A stretch of DNA of 64,000 nt from GCA-958296115 sp965222445 (GCA_965222445.1 CBDCTY010000002.1:3224001-3288000), one strand, 5' to 3'. Positions 1 to 8,503 are shown, counted from the first letter of the stretch. Numbers and translations: made by a program. The notes: a model not told the origin generated them from the letters alone.

Positions 1-791
1 ATCGTGAGCTTGTCCCTGCCTCCGAGGGCAAGCCGCCCGATGGCCGCGCCGAGCACCGCTCCAGGACTGTCGGCGACTTCGTCAGCCAGGCAGGCAGCCT
101 GCATGCGTCTCGCCGGGTCGAGCATCTTTTCGATGTCGATACCCATCAGGGCCGCGGGCACAAGACCAAAGTGGGACAGTATCGAGTAGCGCCCACCGAC
201 GTCGGGCCGGCCATAGAAGACCCGCCTGAAGCCTTCCCGCACGCCTAGGTCCGCAAGGGCGGTGCCGGGATCGGTCACCGCCGCGAAGTTCATCCCCGCC
301 CTGCCAGCGCCTACAGCGCCATCCACCAGGCTCCTGAAGTAGCTGTAGAGGACGTTAGGCTCGACGGTCGTTCCCGATTTGGAAGATACGAGGAACAGCG
401 TCCTCGCCGGGTCGATCCTGTCGGCAACGTCCCTGACCCATCCCGGCGCCGTCGAGTCGAGGACGATGATCTCCGGTCGCCCAGGGGCGGACCCGAACGT
501 CTGCCGCAGTAGCTCAGGCCCCAGGCTGCTGCCGCCCATGCCCAGCAAGACAACGTGCCTGTACCCGTCGCGCTCGACCGCGGCGGCAAAGGAAGCGAGA
601 GCCAGCGCCTCGTTCGCCATGTCCGAGGGCAGCGAGAGCCAGCCGAGGCGGTCCGTGATTTCGTCGGGCGAAGGCTTCCATACAGAATGGTCGCCCCGCC
701 GAATCCGCTCGACTACATCGAGGCCGCGAAGCCTCGCCAGCTCGTCCTCTACAATCGACCTAGAGCGCCCCAACCCGTCCAAGTCTGTCAT
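1..791 (-). CDS. pgi: Glucose-6-phosphate isomerase, 5' part (runs off left edge)
   Basis: Interconverts glucose-6-phosphate and fructose-6-phosphate in the cytoplasm. The minus-strand frame is open from the left edge to an ATG at 789-791 (about 263 residues visible). It reads GMGGSSLGPELL about 80 residues in, then IIVLDSTAP and SSKSGTTVEPN, the sugar-phosphate binding SIS motifs of the family. The N-terminal style (HSVWKPSPDEITDRLGWL) is the one I associate with the isomerase half of transaldolase-isomerase fusions. Here there is no transaldolase in front of it: the frame can be extended only to an ATG at 855-857, which lies in the tRNA-derived repeat. No strong ribosome binding site is seen at either ATG. 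The C-terminus is outside the window. Confidence 0.9.
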   Translation of the reverse strand, partial: MTDLDGLGRSRSIVEDELARLRGLDVVERIRRGDHSVWKPSPDEITDRLGWLSLPSDMANEALALASFAAAVERDGYRHVVLLGMGGSSLGPELLRQTFGSAPGRPEIIVLDSTAPGWVRDVADRIDPARTLFLVSSKSGTTVEPNVLYSYFRSLVDGAVGAGRAGMNFAAVTDPGTALADLGVREGFRRVFYGRPDVGGRYSILSHFGLVPAALMGIDIEKMLDPARRMQAACLADEVADSPGAVLGAAIGRLALGGRDKLT

Positions 792-856
792 CGACTCATA
801 CCAGGCGTGTCCACAGGCCGCGCCGGTCCCCCTACCAGACTCTCTCTTTGGGATCA

Positions 857-878
857 TGTGGCGGGAGCGCGAGGGAGT
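857..878. repeat. Direct repeat of tRNA-Sec 3' end (putative distal attachment site)
   Basis: These 22 bases are identical to 6321-6342, which are the last 20 nt of the tRNA-Sec gene including its CCA plus 2 nt downstream. The identity stops sharply on both sides. A copy of a tRNA 3' end on the far side of foreign-looking DNA is the usual trace of tRNA-targeted integration. Orientation fits: the tRNA is on the minus strand and its 3' end faces this repeat. Confidence 0.75.
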
Positions 879-1543
879 AGCATACAAATACGGAATTCGC
901 GCCCTGATGTTGCGTTCAGCCGATTCTTGGTGTTGCTTTGGGTTCTCTCGCAGTCCATCAATTGCCCGAAGAAACGGCCCCTGATCCGGTCTTCCGAACT
1001 CACCTGGCGGGCGGGCTGAGCAGACTGTGGGGCTGAGTTAACCGCCGGACCTGCGCCGTGTGCGGGCAGGCCCCTAGGTAAGACCATAGGGGTAGCCCGC
1101 TACCTTGTCAATCTGCTGGCGCACGCCGGCAGGAGATTACGTTCCCTTCCACGATTCGGGTGGGGTAGACTGTGGGCCGAGGGGAACAGGCATGAGCAAG
1201 CGATGGCGGTGCGGCGGGTACGGCCGGCGGCGGCATGTGGCACTGGTGCCTTTTTCCTCTCCGGCTCAGGACAGCAGAATCCTCGCCGTCCCGGTTCTGA
1301 TGACCTGCCCCAGCCTCTTTTACGGCTCTTCATGCTATACCAATTGGTATTGGACTCGCACCCAGTCTTCGTGCGAAAGTCCCGGCGTCGATCAACCAGG
1401 GGGCGAGAAGGATCCCCTGCACGGTATACGCACTCCTGTTCGTGTGATATCAAGTAAAAAGGGCCATGCCACGCCCTTTCCTGTAACTTTGCCCCCTGGT
1501 ATTCTTTCGGCGTCCGTCAGCCACGATGTTCAGGAGCTCCCAG
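879..1543. other. Non-coding left part of the island
   Basis: No credible gene is seen in these 665 bases. Two structures are visible: a 14-bp perfect palindrome at 1337-1350 (ATACCAATTGGTAT), resembling the terminal repeats of the miniature element at 23765-23870 placed back to back, and a hairpin at 1458-1479 with a 7-bp AAAGGGC/GCCCTTT stem. The hairpin lies about 65 bases before the next gene and has only a short T run inside its stem, so a terminator role is doubtful. Confidence 0.45.
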
Positions 1544-3163
1544 ATGACCGCCGCAACACGGACTTCAGGGCCTGGCCAGATCTTCCGCCCCCGGCTGATC
1601 TACTACAACGACGCCCACCACTTCCACGGCAAGCGTGTCGAGCCGCCCGTGAGCATCGCCAAGCTCCGCCAGCCGGTGGACGAGGTACTAGGCACGAGCG
1701 TAGACCTACTGGTGCTAGGCCTGGGGTATGGAGACGTCTACTTCCACAACAGCAAGGTTGGGCGGGTCATAGGGGAGGCGAAGGACGTCTGGGAGAACTA
1801 TATCGACTGGCGGATCATGCGGATGGTACAGGTCGCCCGCGAGAAGGGCACCGACCAGGTGCGAGAGGTGATCGGTCAGGGTCGGCGGACAGGCGTCACC
1901 GTGTTCCCGAGCCTGCGCCTCCAGGATGCACAAGCTCCCGGCACCCAACGGTGCGGCTGGCTGCGATGGCACCACAAGGAGGCCGTGTGCCACGGTATCG
2001 ACGACCCTCGCTGGCCCAATCACCAGACCAGGTGGGCCTACGACTATACGAACGAGCTCGTATGGGACGACAAGAAAGCGATGATCCGCGAGATGCTCGT
2101 CGACTACGAGGCGGATGGGATCGAGCTCGACTTCATGTTCTTCCCGCTCTACTTCAGGATGGAGGAGACCGAACAGGGCATAGCGACGATGAACCGGTTC
2201 GTGGCAGAGGTCCGTGACCTAGTGGACTCGATTGGGGAGCAGCAGGGGCGGAAGATTCCGGTCATGGCCCGGGTGCACGCCGACGAGCAGATGAATTTCG
2301 ACATCGGGCTCGACGTGGCGGCGTGGATGCGCGAGGGCGACGTCGATATGGTGGTCGGCAGTGAGCGCGCGAACCTCCTGGACACTGGGATGTGGGACCG
2401 CTGGCTGCCCGACGCGGCCAACAGCGTCGGCATCCCGGCATACTATCGCCCTCCCCGACGCATCTACGACCACCGCGTCGGCAAGCCCGACGCCGAGATG
2501 TTCCGCGCGCTGCGCCAGTCGCTCCGCTACCATGGCTGGGCGGGCATATTCGACGGGTACTATCCCTGGCCATTCGCCGAGCGCGAGTACCAGATCCTCC
2601 GGGAGGCGGGTAACCCGGAGGTCTACGAACGCCGGAACAAGCGCTACATGCTGGCGCCGCGAGAGGGCAAGAGCGGCGAGGATACGACCGCCCCCGACCG
2701 CCAACTCCCCGCCGACCTTGTGGCTGGCGAGACCGTTACCCTAAAGGTACTGGTCGCCGACGAGCTCAAAGGCGCGAACGCCGATGGAGAGCTGCGCAGG
2801 CCCATCCTCAACATCCGGTTCTCCTTCTTCTGCGTCGAGGACGAGATCGAGATCCGCTTCAACGGGCGGGTCCTGCCCATAGACGAGGCAGAAGTCACCG
2901 ATGAACGGGCACTTCGCATCGTCACCGACGTGATGGCAGGGATGGAGGTGCAGGCGCCCTTCGGCATGTCAGCCCACTTCTTCTGCTACACCTTAGAGTT
3001 GAACGACCTCGTTCAGGGCTACAATATCCTGGAGGTGGAAACGAAGCGTCAGGAGAAAACTGCGGGATTCACCCGCAGCGTGAACGGCGTCGAGATCCGG
3101 GTGCGGTACAAGGAGTTCGAACGGCCCGCCGGTCTTGACGTGGAGCGAGTCGGCGCGATATAG
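1544..3163 (+). CDS. TIM-barrel glycoside-hydrolase-like protein, function unknown
   Basis: A 539-residue protein of unknown function. The first ~370 residues look like a (beta/alpha)8 barrel of the 'hypothetical glycosyl hydrolase' type: RLIYYNDAHHFHG near the N-terminus, a strand-like ADGIELDFMFFPLYF near residue 200 whose E and D are candidate acidic catalytic residues, then IPVMARVHADE and WAGIFDGYYPWPF. The last ~130 residues are probably a beta-sandwich. No signal peptide is seen, so it should be cytoplasmic. I chose the ATG at 1544 because AGGAG lies 7 bases upstream; an in-frame ATG at 1526 has no such site. It is one of two intact genes in the tRNA-Sec island. Enzymatic activity is inferred from fold-like features only. 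Confidence 0.75.
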   Translation: MTAATRTSGPGQIFRPRLIYYNDAHHFHGKRVEPPVSIAKLRQPVDEVLGTSVDLLVLGLGYGDVYFHNSKVGRVIGEAKDVWENYIDWRIMRMVQVAREKGTDQVREVIGQGRRTGVTVFPSLRLQDAQAPGTQRCGWLRWHHKEAVCHGIDDPRWPNHQTRWAYDYTNELVWDDKKAMIREMLVDYEADGIELDFMFFPLYFRMEETEQGIATMNRFVAEVRDLVDSIGEQQGRKIPVMARVHADEQMNFDIGLDVAAWMREGDVDMVVGSERANLLDTGMWDRWLPDAANSVGIPAYYRPPRRIYDHRVGKPDAEMFRALRQSLRYHGWAGIFDGYYPWPFAEREYQILREAGNPEVYERRNKRYMLAPREGKSGEDTTAPDRQLPADLVAGETVTLKVLVADELKGANADGELRRPILNIRFSFFCVEDEIEIRFNGRVLPIDEAEVTDERALRIVTDVMAGMEVQAPFGMSAHFFCYTLELNDLVQGYNILEVETKRQEKTAGFTRSVNGVEIRVRYKEFERPAGLDVERVGAI

Positions 3164-3266
3164 CGAGCCTGTGGACAGCCACAACTACAGGAACAATCAG
3201 CCTGGTCTGACAGCCTTGCGGCCGCTGGGCTTCACCTCTCCGCCGAGCATCGTCTGACCGGATCGC

Positions 3267-4574
3267 ATGAGCGAGAAAACCCCCGCCGATCTGAATACCG
3301 AGTACAAGCTGGGGCTCTCCCCCGACCAGATTGGCGAATTCGCGAGGCTGGGAGGCGATGAGGCCGTAGCGCGGCTGCAGGCGATAGGGGGATGGCTGTC
3401 GCGCGTGAACGTGCAGAACCACGACGGCGTGACAGTGACGCCGTCCCTGTCCAGATTCCTCGCCGGTGCGCAGGACATCCACGAGGCGATACACCACCTG
3501 GACGAGCTGAGGTCGGGGACGAGGCGTGGGAGGTTCGATCCTGGTGACGTGCTGATGCGGGAGTTGGAGTATCACCGCTTCGTTTCGGAGTGCAGACGCC
3601 AGCGTGACTGGCCGGATGCGCCCGATCATCAACGGGCGCTGTTCGAGTCGCTCACCAGCCTGGGTGAGCCCCGCGACAACCCGGTAGAGCTGACCGAGGA
3701 GGACGTGCGGGAGTCCCGCCGCGCAGCGTATGAGGCCGTCTGCCTGCTGCGGTTCCTACGCCAGTTCAAGGCCGGCACCACGCGGCCGGTGGTCGTGTTT
3801 GGGAACGAGCGGTATGGGAGGGACTGGGTCGTCCAGCCGCTGGAGCGGTACCTGAAGGACGACTTCGACATCCGCTACTGGCGCGTCCAGTCTCACCACT
3901 CGATGCGGCTGACGGTGCCCCACTGGGAGGGCCGCTGGAACCGTTCTGGCTTCCCGCCGGATTTCTGGGTGGAGTTGAGCGAGAGCCAGCCTCACGTCGT
4001 GGTCGTCGACGAGTGCAGCCCGCGGCGGACGGAGCACTACAGCAAGCTCGCGCGGGGAGTACGTGACATCCTGAACTGGTTCATGGTGTTCAACGAAATC
4101 AGGGCCGAGGGGGATGGGTCTGTCTACGAGGCGGAAAGCACCCTACCCGCTCATCATTTCCCTGAGCTCAGAAAGTGGCACGAATACGTCGTCACTAGGC
4201 GGGAGATGCGCCACTACGTTGGGCCAGGACCGACCTATCGGATCCGCCACTGGTCGCCGGAGCTCAAGTCCGAGATGATGATGGGCGACATGGTCGTCGC
4301 CAGCCGACCGCCGGAGATGGGCGACGACACTCCCACGGTCGTGCTTGCGAACCCTGCGATCTATCGCACCGAAGCGGACGACCTGCCGGAACCGCTGAGT
4401 GGAACGCGCCCGTACTACTTCAACGACCCCGAGTATCGAGTGCGGGAGCGCATCGTCCCCGGATTCGGCCCCCACGGGTTCGAGACGCGGGTCGTCGGCC
4501 CGACTACGGACGAGTACGTCATCGCCGCACGGTTGCAGATCGAGAAAGACATTGCCAGGCTGCTGGGCGAATAG
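3267..4574 (+). CDS. Conserved-looking protein of unknown function (435 aa)
   Basis: I do not recognise this family. The protein is soluble, without signal peptide or membrane segments. Two Rossmann-like strand-loop-helix units stand out: PVVVFGNERYGRDWVVQPLE around residue 175 and HVVVVDECSPRRTEHYSKLA around residue 240. The second loosely resembles a phosphoribosyltransferase PRPP loop (hydrophobic strand, two acidic residues, then a T), but the rest does not fit well enough to assign it. A basic, histidine-rich stretch follows near residues 295-330. It starts 103 bases after the TIM-barrel gene on the same strand and may be co-transcribed with it. The ATG at 3267 has no strong ribosome binding site. 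Confidence 0.7.
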   Translation: MSEKTPADLNTEYKLGLSPDQIGEFARLGGDEAVARLQAIGGWLSRVNVQNHDGVTVTPSLSRFLAGAQDIHEAIHHLDELRSGTRRGRFDPGDVLMRELEYHRFVSECRRQRDWPDAPDHQRALFESLTSLGEPRDNPVELTEEDVRESRRAAYEAVCLLRFLRQFKAGTTRPVVVFGNERYGRDWVVQPLERYLKDDFDIRYWRVQSHHSMRLTVPHWEGRWNRSGFPPDFWVELSESQPHVVVVDECSPRRTEHYSKLARGVRDILNWFMVFNEIRAEGDGSVYEAESTLPAHHFPELRKWHEYVVTRREMRHYVGPGPTYRIRHWSPELKSEMMMGDMVVASRPPEMGDDTPTVVLANPAIYRTEADDLPEPLSGTRPYYFNDPEYRVRERIVPGFGPHGFETRVVGPTTDEYVIAARLQIEKDIARLLGE

Positions 4575-4649
4575 AGTGTGTGTACGGCGTTGGACTTGGG
4601 CTGTACCGCTGCCAGCATATAGTCGACAGGGCGGCGATGGAGGTGTCTC

Positions 4650-5199
4650 TTGGTATATAGCTTTAGGCCCGTGGACCTTTCGTTCGAGTTCGAACAGCGT
4701 CCCTACCGACTCGGCGATATTATCGATCTTGACGTGCGAGTAGAGCCGCGTGTTCCTACTCAGCAGAGTGGCGTCCGTGTCGAGTTGAAGTGCCGGCAGC
4801 AATACGACGAGAAGGTCGTCGTGTCCGGCCAAACCGAGACCGTAGTGCAGACCGTAACGACCGGAATGGCGACGGCCCGGGCCGAGGTCATGGGCGAGAT
4901 CAAGGTCCCGCCCAAGGTCAAGACCCGGCGGCGCACTGAGACCTTCACCCACAGCAGGACTGTTGGGATGGAGGACCTCCGTCTCGATGATAGCGCCACC
5001 CGCCAGAATAGGGTTGCGCTCCGGATCGATCCAGCGGAGCCGCCCCGGGCCGCCGAAGCCCTCGGGCTCGTTAACGACCTCGACCGATCGGTGGACCTTC
5101 AAGTGGTCGCTCATCGTCACCGCGGACGTGGTGCGGGGCCGCAACGCCCGACGTGAACGTAAGGCGGACGTCCTTCTCGCGGAGTCCGCCAACCCCTAG
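4650..5199 (+). pseudogene. Arrestin-like (Spo0M-like) beta-sandwich gene, frameshifted
   Basis: Begins with TTG at 4650 behind a good site (GGAGGTG at 4639-4645). The first frame reads FRPVDLSFEFEQRPYRLGDI, then EVKCR-type strands (VRVELKCRQQYDEKVVVS), as in arrestin-like proteins. After ALRIDPAEPP near 5040 this frame turns into Arg-rich nonsense. The +1 frame then carries the expected last strands (FKWSLIVTADVVRG, ERKADVLLAESANP) and stops at 5199. A single frameshift between about 5045 and 5100 therefore separates the two halves of a ~180-residue protein. The family assignment is from pattern only and is moderately certain; the frameshift could also be a sequencing error. Confidence 0.55.
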
Positions 5200-5285
5200 G
5201 CGCGTAAGGCATCGGTATCGTCCCTTAGCCACTCCTTCGACTGGCATACGGTCGGCTGTAGCGGTGGGCTGATATGTACTCGACG

Positions 5286-5441
5286 TCATCCCAGCAGTAA
5301 TCGAGGACCGTGCGGTCCCAGGACCAGCCACAGTCCATGGAATCGTGTACGAAGGACAACGTCATGCTCTGCCTGGTAGGCTGCCTTCAGTGCCTCCGGT
5401 GTATCCTCCAGACTCCAATCGATTCGAAGAGGTCGACCCAT
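5286..5441 (-). pseudogene. IS630-type transposase N-terminal fragment
   Basis: A 51-codon minus-strand frame starts MGRPLRIDWSLEDTPEALKA and continues AYQAEHDVVLRTRFHGLWLV. It resembles the N-terminal helix-turn-helix lead of IS630-family transposases, where a W..E.TP.AL...Y..E.D...R.R...LWL pattern is common. It ends in TGA at 5286-5288, just where the HTH should continue. No DDE catalytic domain follows. It is a short remnant inside the island. Confidence 0.55.
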
Positions 5442-5528
5442 CATTGTGATGCACCCCAACACAGTATGTTGGTCACAGCATGGATGAACTACAAATACAC
5501 CGCTAGCTACTTTCAGGTCTCCCTATCA

Positions 5529-5900
5529 TCAAATGGTATAAGGCTCCGTGTCGAGGCTGCGGCACCAGCTTATGAACTCATCCACTCCGAAGGCGTTCGG
5601 CTCGATACTCCTCCAGGCGTAGTCCGGGCGGGCTGGACGCTCCTCGCGAGGCCCCACGCCGTCTCGCCAGTCGTAGTTGCTAACGAAGTTGCCGCCCGGA
5701 TACCGGACATTTGGCATACTGAGTTTCCGCAGGGCGTCTGACACATCGGTGCGGAACCCATCGTCGTCGCCCAACGGGCTCTCTCGCTCGTAGACACCGC
5801 CGTAGACCGCCCTGCCGAGATGCTCGAGGAAGCCGCCGAAGATGCGCCGGTCTATCTCGCCAACATTGTGGTCCAAATCCAGCCGAATCGATGCCTTCAC
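5529..5900 (-). pseudogene. Alpha-L-arabinofuranosidase (GH51) N-terminal fragment
   Basis: The frame starts with GTG at 5900 behind AAGGAG and reads FGGFLEHLGRAVYGGVYE and VRYPGGNFVSNYDWRDGVGP, which are hallmarks of the GH51 barrel entrance. GH51 enzymes are usually about 500 residues and release arabinose from hemicelluloses. This frame stops after 123 residues, before both catalytic glutamates, so it cannot be active. The break near 5529 is abrupt, as expected of a deletion or rearrangement rather than point decay. Start and ribosome binding site are intact, so loss may be recent. Confidence 0.85.
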
Positions 5901-5980
5901 TAGGCTACTCCTTCGTCATCGGCGCCGTTGCCGTCACCGTGAAACGAGTTCTATCACATACACGGTCTCGGTTGTGTAGG

Positions 5981-6126
5981 CGAAAGATGACGATAGCCGA
6001 GGGCAGCACAGTCGCCGAGGCCGCCCGCCGGATAGGAGTCACCCAGCAGACCTTCTATCGGTGGTGTACCGAGTACGGAGGCCTCAGAACTAGGCCAGAC
6101 GCTTGAAGCGTCTGGAGTCGGAGAAC
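5981..6126 (+). pseudogene. IS3-family OrfA (HTH) fragment, frameshifted
   Basis: Reads AEGSTVAEAARRIGVTQQTF then YRWCTEYGGLRT, the helix-turn-helix of IS3-family OrfA. The frame then runs to a stop at 6104-6106, while the -1 frame from 6094 continues with ARRLKRLESENSRL, the expected leucine-zipper-like start. The piece abuts the HsdM fragment on its right, so the insertion sequence probably interrupted the methylase gene before both decayed. No OrfB and no terminal repeats are present. Confidence 0.7.
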
Positions 6127-6315
6127 AGCCGTCTTGCAGAAGCCAGGAACGTCCGCGTACTCGCCCAGACCCTCCTTGCCCCGCCAGACATGGTAGGTAT
6201 CCGCGACCCGGGCGATGTCCTCCCGTGACAGGTCACGATGGGTGCGGTCGATCATGTGGCCCAGCTTGCGGGCATCTATGAAAAGGGTCTCGCCGCGGCG
6301 GTTCCTGTGCTCCCC
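6127..6315 (-). pseudogene. Type I restriction-modification methylase (HsdM) fragment
   Basis: About 62 codons on the minus strand read NRRGETLFIDARKLGHMIDR, then LSREDIARVADTYHVWRG and YADVPGFCKTA. This is the region after the catalytic domain of HsdM, where the methylase describes its 'fidar' strand and the helix that leads into the C-terminus. Everything before and after is missing. The fragment lies immediately at the 3' end of tRNA-Sec, so a type I system may once have been cargo of the island. No hsdS or hsdR remains. Confidence 0.8.
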
Positions 6316-6322
6316 ACTGGTG

Positions 6323-6420
6323 TGGCGGGAGCGCGAGGGAGTCGAACCCACCGCCCCGACCGAAGGGCCGGGGCCAACGGATTTGAAGTCCGCGAAGCCC
6401 ACCGGGACCCATCCGCTCCC
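6323..6420 (-). tRNA. selC: tRNA-Sec (anticodon UCA)
   Basis: Read on the minus strand, the 98-nt gene has the acceptor pair GGGAGCG/CGCTCCC, discriminator G and an encoded CCA. It has a 6-bp D stem (with wobble pairs), the anticodon stem-loop CGGA-CTTCAAA-TCCG giving anticodon TCA, a long GC-rich variable arm (about 6404 nt-scale position irrelevant; it spans roughly 6343-6372), and a TTCGACT T loop. Length, long variable arm and UCA anticodon are those of bacterial selenocysteine tRNA, which reads in-frame UGA with SelB and a SECIS hairpin. selA, selB and selD are not in the window, and no UGA-containing gene was recognised here. Its 3' end is duplicated at 857-878. Confidence 0.93.
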
Positions 6421-6465
6421 ATAACGTCCACGAAGCCGCTAGAGATTCCCTTCATCGCCGTTCAG

Positions 6466-6471
6466 TGTCAA
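6466..6471 (-). promoter_or_regulatory. Perfect -35 box upstream of tRNA-Sec
   Basis: On the minus strand the hexamer is TTGACA, about 46 bases before the tRNA 5' end, so transcription would begin roughly 10 bases before the gene. The expected -10 region is poor (GAATCT at 17-bp spacing). Confidence 0.45.
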
Positions 6472-6575
6472 GACTCAATCAATGAAGTCACGCACAACCA
6501 GGCGGGACGTCTTTCCGGGTCATCGTGCCCTCTGCTGCTCCAATAAGCTAGCAGGCACGGACGTGGCCGCATGCG

Positions 6576-6902
6576 CTAGGCGATTGCCTTCTCGAGGCGG
6601 CCCTTGAGAGCCGCCTTCGGCACGGCGCCCACCACCTGATCGACCGGCGAGCCCCCGCTGAAGATAAGCAGTGTGGGTATGCCCCGAATGCCGTAGGTCA
6701 TGGGCGTCCTGGGGTTGCTGTCGACATCCATCTTGGCGAACTTGACCTTGCCGTCGTACTCGTCGGCCAGGGCATCTACGATGGGGGCTATCATCTTGCA
6801 CGGCGCGCACCATTCGGCCCAGAAATCGACCAGTACCGGTACTTCTGAGTCTATTACTTCGGCCTGAAAGGTGTCGTCCGTCACTTCCTGTGGATGTGCC
6901 AT
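6576..6902 (-). CDS. trxA: Thioredoxin
   Basis: Cytoplasmic thiol-disulfide reductant. The 108-residue length is normal for the family. The active site is WCAPC inside VLVDFWAEWCAPCKMIAP, and the cis-proline loop is GIRGIPTLLIFSGG. The ATG at 6902 follows GGAGGA at a good distance; the frame is open further upstream but without similarity. It lies 235 bases downstream of the cysteine desulfurase gene on the same strand. Thioredoxin also supports selenate or sulfur reduction, which would suit a selenocysteine-using cell, but nothing in the sequence ties it to that. Confidence 0.95.
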   Translation of the reverse strand: MAHPQEVTDDTFQAEVIDSEVPVLVDFWAEWCAPCKMIAPIVDALADEYDGKVKFAKMDVDSNPRTPMTYGIRGIPTLLIFSGGSPVDQVVGAVPKAALKGRLEKAIA

Positions 6903-7137
6903 CAATTCCTCCAGTCTTGAGTTGCCTGTAACAAGCCTTCCGCCTATCGAATTCGGTCTGCTGTATCGAACAGAGTAGGTCGGAGTCAGATTCCCTGAGC
7001 AGGCCACGGCCTCCGGCGGAACCGCCGTCCGGTACGCCCAGGGGGCCGGGCCACTGTTCTTGGCCGTCACATCATACCATTTGATGCAATTCAGGGCCTT
7101 CCGGTTCCCACCGCGCCGTCCTGAGCCAGCTTCTCGC

Positions 7138-8331
7138 CTATCCTGCGACGGCAAGCGAGGGCATCGCCCGCAGCCGCTCCACCAGCCCTGTAAGTGTGTC
7201 CAGCAGGTAGCTCACGTCCTCGTCGGTGTTGTCCGCCCCAACAGTCAGCCGCAGACTGCCCCGGGCCAGCTCCGGGCTGAGACCTATGGCCGTGAGCACG
7301 TGCGACGGCTCCAGCGACGCCGACGAGCACGCGCTGCCGCTCGACGCGCAGATACCCGCGAAGTCGAGCCCAAGCAGCACAGGCTCGCCCTCCACCGACT
7401 CGAAGGAGAAGTTGACGTTGTTGGGAAGCCTCGACGAACGGTGGCCGTTGAGGTGAGCGCCCGGCATCCGCTCCTCGACTCCCTCGATGATTCGGTCCCT
7501 TAGCCCGGTGCAGTGAGCGCTCAGACCGACGCGCTCCTCTTCCGCCAGCCGGAGGGCTTCGGCCATGCCCACGATCAGCGGCACGTTCTCGGTGCCCGAC
7601 CTGCGCTCCCGCTCCTGTCCCCCGCCCTGCTGCTGGGCCTCGAAGGGCGTCCCCCGCTTCACGTACAGCACGCCGACGCCCTTGGGCCCGCCGAACTTGT
7701 GTGCCGACAGGCTCAACATGTCCACGCCTAGCCCCCGGACGTCCAGGTCCAGGAATCCGGCGGCCTGCACGGCGTCGGTGTGCATGACGATGGTCGTCCC
7801 ACGCCGCCTCGCCTCGCCCTTGACTACGCGGGAGATCTCCGCCACCGGCTCTATCGTGCCGATCTCGTTGTTCGCCAGCATCACGCTCACGACGGTCGTC
7901 CGATCTGTTATCGCCCTGCCCACCTCGTCCGGGTCCACGATCCCGAACCGGTCGACGGGAAGATAGGTCACGTCGAATCCGTGACGCTCCAGCTGGTCGC
8001 AGGAGTGGAGAATGGCGTGGTGCTCGATGCTCGACGTAACAACGTGATTTCCCGAGCCGAGCTGCCCGTACGCGGCCCCCTTGATCGCGGTGTTGTCGGA
8101 CTCGGTCCCGCCGCTCGTGAAGACTATGGCGCCGATCCGTGCGCCGAGGATACCGGCCACCGTCTCACGCGCGTCGTCGAGGGCCTTCTGCGACTCCTGG
8201 GCCAGCGTGTAAATGCTGGACGGATTGCCGAAGCTCCCCGTGAAGTACGGCAGCATCGCCTCCACGACCTCCGGCCTAACCGGCGTTGTCGCGGCGTGGT
8301 CCATGTATATCAGCTTGCTCGGCCCTTCCAT
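7138..8331 (-). CDS. iscS: Cysteine desulfurase (IscS/NifS family)
   Basis: PLP enzyme that takes sulfur from cysteine for Fe-S clusters and tRNA thiolation. The 397-residue protein begins YMDHAATTPVRPEV, has the PLP histidine in SSIEHHAIL, the Schiff-base lysine in LSAHKFGGPKGVG, and the persulfide cysteine in SSGSACSSASLEPSH, which is the group I (IscS/NifS) loop. I chose the ATG at 8331 because TTGGAG precedes it by 5 bases; a GTG at 8361 is in frame. No iscU or iscR is adjacent, so it may act as a stand-alone sulfur, or selenium, donor. Gene symbol by family; NifS naming is equally possible. Confidence 0.93.
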   Translation of the reverse strand: MEGPSKLIYMDHAATTPVRPEVVEAMLPYFTGSFGNPSSIYTLAQESQKALDDARETVAGILGARIGAIVFTSGGTESDNTAIKGAAYGQLGSGNHVVTSSIEHHAILHSCDQLERHGFDVTYLPVDRFGIVDPDEVGRAITDRTTVVSVMLANNEIGTIEPVAEISRVVKGEARRRGTTIVMHTDAVQAAGFLDLDVRGLGVDMLSLSAHKFGGPKGVGVLYVKRGTPFEAQQQGGGQERERRSGTENVPLIVGMAEALRLAEEERVGLSAHCTGLRDRIIEGVEERMPGAHLNGHRSSRLPNNVNFSFESVEGEPVLLGLDFAGICASSGSACSSASLEPSHVLTAIGLSPELARGSLRLTVGADNTDEDVSYLLDTLTGLVERLRAMPSLAVAG

Positions 8332-8382
8332 ATTGACTCCAAGCATGGAGTGTGCCTTCACTGGTGCTCACAGCGCCGTCTT

Positions 8383-8388
8383 ATTGTA
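8383..8388 (-). promoter_or_regulatory. Candidate -10 box for cysteine desulfurase
   Basis: The minus-strand hexamer TACAAT lies about 52 bases before the chosen start. No convincing -35 box is seen at the usual spacing. Confidence 0.35.
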
Positions 8389-8503
8389 GCACGCTGCCCG
8401 TTGGGTTCCGGCATCCAGTCAGGGCCTGCAGCCGTCGCCGGGTAAGTGGTAGGGTATGGTCTCAACATCACCGCTAGAGCGCTGCCCCGAGGGAGTATTG
8501 GGA

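Larger units (their letters stand above)
857..6342. mobile_element. Decayed genomic island at the tRNA-Sec 3' end
   Basis: About 5.5 kb bounded by the 22-bp direct repeats at 857-878 and 6321-6342. It contains two intact genes, one frameshifted gene, and truncated pieces of an IS630 transposase, a GH51 glycosidase, an IS3 OrfA and an HsdM methylase. No integrase remains. The flanking genes are core metabolism (pgi) and redox (trxA). The repeat and gene remnants are visible in the sequence; that the whole block arrived by site-specific integration is inference, and the contents may come from several events. Confidence 0.6.

Noticed and set aside
857..878. A second tRNA gene at the left repeat
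   Set aside because: Only the last 20 nt of tRNA-Sec are present; no anticodon arm, D arm or 5' acceptor strand follows.
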